Shown here piece after piece: positions 1 through 5,598 of a stretch of DNA of 10,677 nucleotides. The DNA is taken from NCBI GenBank assembly GCA_015655225.1, contig JAATFK010000202.1:1-10677 (forward strand). The letters are read 5' to 3'. This stretch comes from Solirubrobacterales bacterium (GTDB taxonomy: Bacteria; Actinomycetota; Thermoleophilia; Solirubrobacterales; Solirubrobacteraceae). The first letter of the stretch is position 1. Every line of letters begins with the position of its first letter. The translations under genes and the position numbers were made by a program. The notes under the pieces were generated by a model that was given only the letters and a program-made list of their open reading frames with translations, was not told the origin of the DNA and made no database searches.

Positions 1-166
1 CCAGCCGATCCTGCCGGATCCCGACAGCGCCAACGGCTCGGGTCCGGTCCAGGGCGCGCTGCTCCTCTTCAAGCTGCGCACGACGGTCTACTCCAACCGT
101 CCGCTCGACCTCTACATCACGCCGCCCGACGGCGGCAAGGTCGGGCACATCTCACTCGACCTGTAG
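1..166 (+). CDS. C-terminal end of an unrecognised protein (partial)
   Basis: The window opens inside a plus-strand reading frame (first full codon at base 2) that gives 54 residues and stops with TAG at 164-166. It is probably a real coding end: only four of the 54 codons end in A or T (GAT, GGT, CGT, TCA), as in the other genes here. The fragment has an Asp/Pro/Ser/Gly-rich start, a hydrophobic strand (GALLLFKLRTTVY) and a second strand pair ending in GHISLDL, so it looks like the beta-rich end of a folded domain. I do not recognise the family and give no function. It runs towards the PBP gene on the other strand, with 25 bp between the two stop codons. Confidence 0.6.
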   Translation, partial: QPILPDPDSANGSGPVQGALLLFKLRTTVYSNRPLDLYITPPDGGKVGHISLDL

Positions 167-174
167 GCCGGGGG

Positions 175-187
175 CGCGGGGCCCGCG
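175..187. terminator. Possible GC hairpin between convergent genes
   Basis: Between the two facing stop codons, CGCGG (175-179) and CCGCG (183-187) can pair around a 3-base loop. There is no T-run on either side, so it is not a classical intrinsic terminator. The position between convergent genes is the main argument. In DNA this GC-rich such a short stem can easily arise by chance. Confidence 0.25.
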
Positions 188-191
188 GCGC

Positions 192-1937
192 CTACGGGTG
201 CTGCAGGCCCGCCGCGAGGATCCCGCGGGCGGCCGGGGCGGCGACGTCGCCGCCCGCGCCCGCCTCGGCGAACAGCATCCCGACGGCGATCCGCGGCTTC
301 TGCTCGGGCGCAAAGGCGACGAACCAGGCGTCGGTGTCGGGGGTCGTGTCCTGGTCGTCGGTGCTGTCGTCGCTGTTGTCGTCGTCGGAGGGGTCGCTGC
401 TGTCGGGATCGGGCTTGACGGTGTCGCGCAGCTCGGCGGTGCCGGTCTTGCCGGCGACGTTCGCGCCGGGGATCGCCGCCGCCGTGCCGGTGCCGTACTG
501 GACCACCGCGCGCATCATCGAGGCGACCTGCTTCGCGACCGCCGGCGTGGTGACGCGCGTCAGTCTCGGTCTCGCGCCGTAGGCGAGCGTCGGCTCGGCG
601 CGGCGGCCGTTCTCCGCGATCGTCGCGGCGACCGAGGTCATCTCCAGCGTCGTCGCCTGCACCTGGCCCTGGCCTATCGCGGAGGAGCCGACCTCCAGCG
701 AGTCGCCGATCGAGCCGGCCGGCGGGATCGTGCTCTCGGCCGCGCCGTCGATCCCCGGCTGGCGGTTGAAGCCGTAGCGCTCGGCGACGTTGACGAGCTT
801 CGCGCCGCCGAGTCTCGCGCCGAGCGGCGCGAAGACCGAGTTGCAGGAGTTCGCGAACGACTGGATCAGCGTGCCGCCGCACTCCTCGCCGTCGGCGTTC
901 TGGATCGGGACGCCCTCGAGCGTCGCCTGCGTCTCCACCGGGAACTGCGTCGAGAGCGACGCCAGGTGCGCCTCCAGCACCCCGGTCGAGGTGATGATCT
1001 TGAAGGTCGAGCCGGGCGGCTGGAGCGCCGAGTAGGCGACGCCGGCGAGCGCCAGCACGGCGCCGGTCTGCGGGTTCATCGCGACCGCGCCGCCGTACTG
1101 CGAGCCGAGCGCGGTGATCGCGGCGCGCTCGATCGTCGGGTTGATCGTCGAGCGGACCGCCGGGCCGGCCTTCGGCTGCGTGCGCGCGAGGACGCGGCTG
1201 CCGGCCATCAGCGTGCCGCCGGGCGTTCCCGCGAGCTGCGTCTGGAAGACGCGCTCGAGCCCGGAGGTGCCGACGAGCGCGTTGTCGGGGTAGCCCTGCG
1301 CCTGCAGCGTCGCCTGCTCCTCGGCCGGCGGCGGCCCGAGCTTGCCGACCACCTCACCCGCGACGTCCGGCATCGAGGAGGTCCGCTGCGGCCCGCTCGC
1401 GAGCACCGAGCCGTCGCTCGCCTCGATCGCCGCGCGCGGCGCGAGCGTCGTCTGGCGCGTCAGCTTCTCGCCGGCGCGCAGGCCGGGGAAGACGAGGCTG
1501 CGCGTCCACGCGACCTTCTGGTCGGAGCCCTTGCCGCTGAGCGGGACGGTCAGGACCGTGTGGATCGTGCCGAAGACGCGGGTGTGGACCGTCACCGTAA
1601 CGGGGTAGCCGAGCGCGGTTCTCGGTCTCACGCTGCCGACGACGACGCGGGTCGTGGTCGCGAGCTGCGCGGCGGTGCTGTTGGCGAGCACGAAGCTCGG
1701 GCGGGAGATCGCGTGCTGGGCCTCGTCGTCGAGCTGGCTGTAGAGGGCCGCGTAGTCGCCGCGTGCCCACAGCGTGGCGAAGCTCGTCGCCTCGCGGCGC
1801 TGCGCCGCGTCGGAGCCGCCGAACGCGACCATCACGATCACGACCGCCGCGACGACGACGATCACGACGACCGGGAGCACCCGGCGCAGCAGCAGACGGC
1901 GGCGCCGCGCCACGTCGTCACGCGTGTACCGCCGCAT
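192..1937 (-). CDS. Class B penicillin-binding protein (NTF2-like + transpeptidase)
   Basis: This is a D,D-transpeptidase expected to cross-link peptidoglycan outside the membrane, 581 residues long. A basic N-terminus with seven Arg in residues 11-19 and before is followed by one hydrophobic helix (about 20-39) acting as an uncleaved anchor. Residues about 45-155 resemble the NTF2-like MecA_N domain (WARGDYAALY), then comes a short linker/dimerisation region (about 160-262) and the transpeptidase domain (about 265-578). All three active-site motifs are present: STFK at 310-313 with nucleophile Ser310, SCN at 364-366 and KTG at 497-499. No glycosyltransferase domain is seen, hence class B. 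Residues 507-536, just after KTGTAEL, form an Asp/Ser/Thr-rich insert before AWFVAFAP. Start: ATG at 1937 has AGGAG eight bases upstream, better than the in-frame GTG at 1970. The family is sure; the physiological role (elongation, division or accessory) cannot be read from the sequence. Confidence 0.93.
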   Translation of the reverse strand: MRRYTRDDVARRRRLLLRRVLPVVVIVVVAAVVIVMVAFGGSDAAQRREATSFATLWARGDYAALYSQLDDEAQHAISRPSFVLANSTAAQLATTTRVVVGSVRPRTALGYPVTVTVHTRVFGTIHTVLTVPLSGKGSDQKVAWTRSLVFPGLRAGEKLTRQTTLAPRAAIEASDGSVLASGPQRTSSMPDVAGEVVGKLGPPPAEEQATLQAQGYPDNALVGTSGLERVFQTQLAGTPGGTLMAGSRVLARTQPKAGPAVRSTINPTIERAAITALGSQYGGAVAMNPQTGAVLALAGVAYSALQPPGSTFKIITSTGVLEAHLASLSTQFPVETQATLEGVPIQNADGEECGGTLIQSFANSCNSVFAPLGARLGGAKLVNVAERYGFNRQPGIDGAAESTIPPAGSIGDSLEVGSSAIGQGQVQATTLEMTSVAATIAENGRRAEPTLAYGARPRLTRVTTPAVAKQVASMMRAVVQYGTGTAAAIPGANVAGKTGTAELRDTVKPDPDSSDPSDDDNSDDSTDDQDTTPDTDAWFVAFAPEQKPRIAVGMLFAEAGAGGDVAAPAARGILAAGLQHP

Positions 1938-1950
1938 TCCCTCCGCTCCT
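1938..1950 (-). promoter_or_regulatory. Ribosome binding site deciding the PBP start
   Basis: Read on the minus strand, the bases before the ATG at 1937 are AGGAGCGGAGGGA. AGGAG lies 8 bases from the start codon, a good Shine-Dalgarno spacing. This favours ATG 1937 over the GTG 33 bases further upstream, which would add 11 residues (MDAAGRRGAEG) before the basic N-terminus. Confidence 0.7.
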
Positions 1951-2065
1951 CTGCGGCCAGCTGCGTCCACGATGGGCCGGAGCCTAGTACACGGAATCCC
2001 CCGACCTGTTGCGTTCTGACGCGCGGGAGCCCGCGTCCGCGATCGTCATCCTGTGTGATTGCACC
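1938..2065. promoter_or_regulatory. Divergent intergenic region between PBP and MarP genes
   Basis: These 128 bp separate two genes that point away from each other, so promoters for both should lie here. I cannot pick convincing -10/-35 boxes on either strand. The most AT-rich spots are around CTAGTACACGGAAT (1984-1997) and TGTGTGATTG (2052-2061). A perfect inverted repeat CGCGGG-AG-CCCGCG sits at 2022-2035 and could be an operator or a 5' leader hairpin, though chance is possible at this GC content. No Shine-Dalgarno precedes the ATG at 2066, which would fit a short or leaderless transcript. Confidence 0.4.
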
Positions 2066-3220
2066 ATGACGACCCTCGACTGGGCCATCATCGCCTTCAC
2101 CTGCCTCCTTGCCGTGGTGGGGTGGCTGCGGGGCTTCATCGTCGGCGTCTTCGCCCTCGTCGGCTTCGCGATCGGCGCGCTCGTCGGCGCCCGGATCGCG
2201 CCGCTGCTGCTGGGGCGCGGCTCCCACTCGCCGTACGCGCCGCTGTTCGGGCTGATCGGGGCGCTGCTGCTCGGCGGCCTGCTCGCGAGCGGGCTGGAGC
2301 GGCTCGGCGTGCGGCTGCGCAGCGGCGTGCGACTGCCGGGGCTCGGGGTCCTCGACGGGGCGCTCGGCGCGCTGCTGACGGCCGGGGTCGCGCTCGGGAT
2401 CGTCTGGCTTGCTGGCGCCGTCGCCCTCCAGACGCCGGGCGCCGACGACCTCCGCCACGACATCCAGCGCTCGGCGGTCCTCCAGCGGCTCAACAAGCTC
2501 CTCCCGCCCTCCGGACCGCTGCTGAACGCGCTCGCGCGCTTCGACCCGCTGCCGTCCGTCCCCGGCCCGGACGCGAACGTGCCGCCGCCGGCGCGCGGGG
2601 TCCTGCGGCGGCCCGCGATCCGCAGCGCGACGGCGAGCGTCGTGAAGGTGCTCGGGACCGCCTGCGGCCTCGGGATCGAGGGCAGCGGCTGGGTCGCCGC
2701 GCCGGGGCTGGTGGTGACGAACGCGCACGTCGTCGCGGGGGAGAGCGACACGGTCGTCTCGGTCGGCGGCTCCGACAGCCCGCTGGGCGCGCGCGTCGTG
2801 CACTTCGACCCGCGCAACGACGTCGCCGTGCTGGCGGTCGCGGGGCTCCACGAGAAGCCGCTCACGCTCGCGAGCTCACCGGCGTCGTCGACCTCCGGCG
2901 CGATCCTCGGCTACCCGAACAACGCCGCGCGGATCGACGCCGAGCCGGCCCGCATCGGCGCGACGCGCACGGTCCTCTCCGACGACGCCTACGGCAAGGG
3001 ACCGATCCAGCGCTCGGTCACGACGCTGCGCGGGCTGGTGCGGCCGGGCAACTCCGGCGGGCCGGTCGTGGACGTCCACGGCCACGTGCTGGCGACCGTC
3101 TTCGCGGCGACCGTCAGCGGCCCGCCGGGCGGCTTCGGCGTGCCCGACGCGATCGTCCGCGACGCGGTCGCCGCCGGCCGCGTCGGGCGAACGATCTCGA
3201 CCGGCCCCTGCGCGCGGTAG
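2066..3220 (+). CDS. marP: MarP-type membrane serine protease (CvpA domain + trypsin-like)
   Basis: A 384-residue protein with an N-terminal CvpA-like membrane domain of four predicted helices (about 4-19, 22-43, 58-76, 95-120), a Pro-rich linker (about 160-182) and a chymotrypsin-fold protease domain (about 185-384). The catalytic triad is visible: His221 in TNAHVV, Asp252 in RNDVAVL and Ser330 in RPGNSGGP. Cys200 just before the protease core and Cys382 at the C-terminus are placed like the disulphide pair of mycobacterial MarP (Rv3671c). That family is a periplasmic protease needed for acid tolerance and cleaves the peptidoglycan hydrolase RipA. Architecture, triad and cysteines support the family; a role in acid stress is inference. 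Start: ATG 2066 begins directly before helix 1. An upstream in-frame TTG at 2009 would add 19 polar residues and is less likely. The gene is divergent from a PBP gene and 38 bp upstream of topB. It contains no AGA codon. Confidence 0.88.
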   Translation: MTTLDWAIIAFTCLLAVVGWLRGFIVGVFALVGFAIGALVGARIAPLLLGRGSHSPYAPLFGLIGALLLGGLLASGLERLGVRLRSGVRLPGLGVLDGALGALLTAGVALGIVWLAGAVALQTPGADDLRHDIQRSAVLQRLNKLLPPSGPLLNALARFDPLPSVPGPDANVPPPARGVLRRPAIRSATASVVKVLGTACGLGIEGSGWVAAPGLVVTNAHVVAGESDTVVSVGGSDSPLGARVVHFDPRNDVAVLAVAGLHEKPLTLASSPASSTSGAILGYPNNAARIDAEPARIGATRTVLSDDAYGKGPIQRSVTTLRGLVRPGNSGGPVVDVHGHVLATVFAATVSGPPGGFGVPDAIVRDAVAAGRVGRTISTGPCAR

Positions 3221-3258
3221 ACACCGTCCGTCGCCGAGGACGCTACGCTCCACGGCCC

Positions 3259-5535
3259 ATGGCCAGAACCCTCGTCATCGCCGAGAAGCCCTCCGTCGGA
3301 CGCGACCTCGCTCGCGTCCTGCCCGGCCCGTTCCAGAGACAGGAGGGCTATCTCGAGGGTCCCGACCACGTGATCACGTGGGCGGTCGGGCACCTCGTGC
3401 AGCTCGCCGAGCCGGACGAGTACGACGACAAGTTCAGAAGATGGCGGATGGCCGACCTGCCGATCGTCCCGGACAAGTTCAAGCTCGTGGTCCGCGACGA
3501 GCGCTCCAGAAGACAGATGAACGTGGTCAAGCGCCAGCTCGGCCGCGACGACGTCGACCTCGTCGTGAACGCCTGCGACGCCGGCCGCGAGGGCGAGCTG
3601 ATCTTCGCCTACCTGTACGAGAAGGCCGGCTCGAGACTCCCGGTCAGACGGCTGTGGCTCTCCTCGATGACCCAGACGGCGATCAGAGACGCGTTCACGC
3701 GCCTGCGCGACGGCTCCGAGCTGGCTTCCCTGGAGGCGGCCGCCCGCTCGCGCAGCGAGGCCGACTGGATCGTCGGCATGAACGCCACGCGCGCCGCGAC
3801 GATCCGTCTGCGCTCCTCCTTCGACGGCGCCGTCTCGCTCGGCCGCGTGCAGACGCCGACGCTCGCGATCCTCGCCCGCCGCGAGGAGGAGATCCGCGCG
3901 TTCGTGCCGGAGCCGTACTGGACCGTCGACGCCAAGTTCGAGGTGCTGGCCGGCGCGCCCGGACGCAGATATGAGGGCCGCTTCCACTCGCCCGCCGGCA
4001 GCGACCTCGGCAGAGGCCCGCGGATCGCGACCGCCGAGCACGCGCAGGCGATCGTCGACGCCTGCCGCGACGCCGACGGCCAGATCGTCAGACTCGAGAA
4101 GAGAGAGCGCAGAGAGCGCGTCCCGCTGCTCTACGACCTGACCTCGCTCCAGCGCGAGGCGAACTCCCGCTTCGGCTTCTCCGCCAGACGCACGCTCGGC
4201 GCCGCCCAGCGGCTCTACGAGGAGCACAAGGCGCTCACCTATCCGCGCACGAACTCGCGCTACCTGCCGGGCGACATGGTCCCCGAGATCAAGCCGATCG
4301 CGGCGATCGTCGGCGAGCGGGCCGAGTACGCGGCCGGCGCCAGATACGTGGCGAGCCTCGACGTGCTGCCGCTCTCGCGCGTCGTGGACGACGCCAGAGT
4401 CACCGACCACCACGCGATCATCCCGACGAACGCGCCGCACCCGGTCGACAGAATGGGCGACGACGACCGTCGCATCTACGACATGGTCGCGCGGCGCTTC
4501 CTCGCCGTCTTCCACCCCGACGCGGTGTTCGAGAACACGAGCGTCGAGACCGAGGTCGCCGGCTACGTCTTCCGCACGCGCGGCAAGGTGATGCTCGTCC
4601 CCGGCTGGCGCGGCGTCTACGGCGAGGAGGCCGACGCCGAGCCGAGAGAGGGCGAGGAGGACGACGGGCGCGAGCAGCAGCTGCCGAAGCTGGAGCACGG
4701 CGAGCCGGTCGCGACGCGCGACGTGGCGCTGGAGGAGAAGGTCACGAGACCGCCGCGGCGCTACTCCGAGGGCTCGCTGCTGGCGGCGATGGAGACGGCC
4801 GGCAGACTCGTGGACGAGGAGGAGCTGCGCGAGGCGATGAAGGACTCCGGCATCGGCACGCCGGCGACCCGCGCGGCGATCATCGAGCGGTTGCTGTCGG
4901 TCGGCTACATCGAGCGCGACGGCCGCTCGCTGGTCGTGACCGAGAAGGGCCTCAACGTCGTGCGCCTGCTCGACGGGCATCCGCTGACCTCGCCGTCGCT
5001 GACGGGCGACTGGGAGCACCGGCTCGGCAAGATCGAGAACGGCAGCGACTCGCGCAAGGCGTTCATGGGCGACATCGTCAAGTTCGCCGAGAGCACGATC
5101 GCCGAGCTCGACGCGAAGCTGAGAGACGTGCGGATCCCGCGCGCCAACCTCGGTCCCTGCCCGGTCTGCGGTCACGACATCATCGAGAACCGCAAGGGCT
5201 ACTCCTGCTGGTCGCGGGAGGATCCCGGCTGCGGCTTCGTGATCTGGAAGGCGAAGGCCGGCAAGCAGATGGGCGGCGCGATCGCACGCGAGCTGATCAG
5301 AACCGGCCGCACCGAGAGACCGGTGACGGGCTTCAGAGGCAGAAGCGGCCGCTCCTTCCGCGCCCGCCTGGCGCTGCAGCAGACGCCCGAGGGCAGATGG
5401 CGCGTCGAGTTCGACGAGCCGTGGGCCAGAGAAGGCGCCAGACCGCCGGACGCCGAGTCCGACGCGGCGGCCGAGACGGCGGCCCAGCCGGTCGCCGCCG
5501 AGGCCGAGTCGGCGACGCAGCCGGCGGCCGCGTAG
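3259..5535 (+). CDS. topB: DNA topoisomerase III (type IA, TopB-like)
   Basis: A 758-residue type IA topoisomerase that cuts one DNA strand through a 5'-phosphotyrosine link and passes another strand through; topoisomerase III enzymes mainly decatenate and resolve recombination or replication intermediates. The Toprim domain (1-140) holds Glu9 in the IAEKPSVGRD start and the acidic DAGREGE motif at 107-113. The catalytic tyrosine is Tyr328 in LTYPRTNS. The helical gate continues to about 620, including the GIGTPATRA motif at 530-539. A four-cysteine zinc-binding-like site follows (Cys634, 637, 650, 658), then one GFRGRSGRSFRA-type C-terminal motif. Residues 454-480 are Glu/Asp-rich, and 729-758 form an Ala/Glu/Thr tail likely to be disordered. 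IAEKPS, DAGREGE and SSMTQTAIRDAF point to TopB rather than TopA. The Shine-Dalgarno is poor (GAGGA, 18 bases upstream), but the start matches the family N-terminus. About 29 of 92 Arg codons are AGA, unlike its neighbours. Confidence 0.93.
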   Translation: MARTLVIAEKPSVGRDLARVLPGPFQRQEGYLEGPDHVITWAVGHLVQLAEPDEYDDKFRRWRMADLPIVPDKFKLVVRDERSRRQMNVVKRQLGRDDVDLVVNACDAGREGELIFAYLYEKAGSRLPVRRLWLSSMTQTAIRDAFTRLRDGSELASLEAAARSRSEADWIVGMNATRAATIRLRSSFDGAVSLGRVQTPTLAILARREEEIRAFVPEPYWTVDAKFEVLAGAPGRRYEGRFHSPAGSDLGRGPRIATAEHAQAIVDACRDADGQIVRLEKRERRERVPLLYDLTSLQREANSRFGFSARRTLGAAQRLYEEHKALTYPRTNSRYLPGDMVPEIKPIAAIVGERAEYAAGARYVASLDVLPLSRVVDDARVTDHHAIIPTNAPHPVDRMGDDDRRIYDMVARRFLAVFHPDAVFENTSVETEVAGYVFRTRGKVMLVPGWRGVYGEEADAEPREGEEDDGREQQLPKLEHGEPVATRDVALEEKVTRPPRRYSEGSLLAAMETAGRLVDEEELREAMKDSGIGTPATRAAIIERLLSVGYIERDGRSLVVTEKGLNVVRLLDGHPLTSPSLTGDWEHRLGKIENGSDSRKAFMGDIVKFAESTIAELDAKLRDVRIPRANLGPCPVCGHDIIENRKGYSCWSREDPGCGFVIWKAKAGKQMGGAIARELIRTGRTERPVTGFRGRSGRSFRARLALQQTPEGRWRVEFDEPWAREGARPPDAESDAAAETAAQPVAAEAESATQPAAA
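3361..3390. repeat. Nested palindrome inside the start of topB
   Basis: Bases 3366-3381 are a perfect 16-base palindrome, CCACGTGATCACGTGG, containing two CACGTG hexamers. It lies within a larger inverted repeat with arms CCCGACC (3361-3367) and GGTCGGG (3384-3390). It encodes PDHVITWAVG, a conserved stretch of the topoisomerase, so protein constraint may explain it. The symmetry is a direct observation; any binding function is unproven. Confidence 0.5.
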
Positions 5536-5567
5536 CGATCGCCCGCTGGCTCGCCGCGCCGCGATCA

Positions 5568-5587
5568 CGTCGGGCGCGCGCGCCACG
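5568..5587. promoter_or_regulatory. GC palindrome just upstream of the addB start
   Basis: In the 63-bp gap between topB and addB, GGCGCGCGCGCC (5573-5584) is a perfect 12-base palindrome, flanked by CGT (5568-5570) and ACG (5585-5587), which can also pair. It ends 11 bases before the addB ATG, where a Shine-Dalgarno would be expected and none is seen. A hairpin here could affect translation or transcript ends. There is no T-run, so I do not call it a terminator. Confidence 0.25.
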
Positions 5588-5598
5588 ATGTCTGATCC

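Noticed and set aside
1938..1970. GTG at 1970 as an earlier PBP start
   Set aside because: The added residues fall over the AGGAG site that serves ATG 1937 and are not typical before a basic membrane-anchor N-terminus.
2009..2065. TTG at 2009 as an earlier start for the MarP-like protease
   Set aside because: It would place 19 polar residues before helix 1, includes the inverted repeat and promoter-like DNA, and has no ribosome binding site.
198..2069. A 623-codon plus-strand frame opposite the PBP gene
   Set aside because: It is an Arg/Ala/Asp-rich antisense shadow; the minus strand carries all PBP motifs and a good ribosome binding site.
5535..5542. GCGATCGC octamer at the end of topB
   Set aside because: A single copy of a palindrome common in GC-rich genomes; it overlaps the stop codon and has no further structure.
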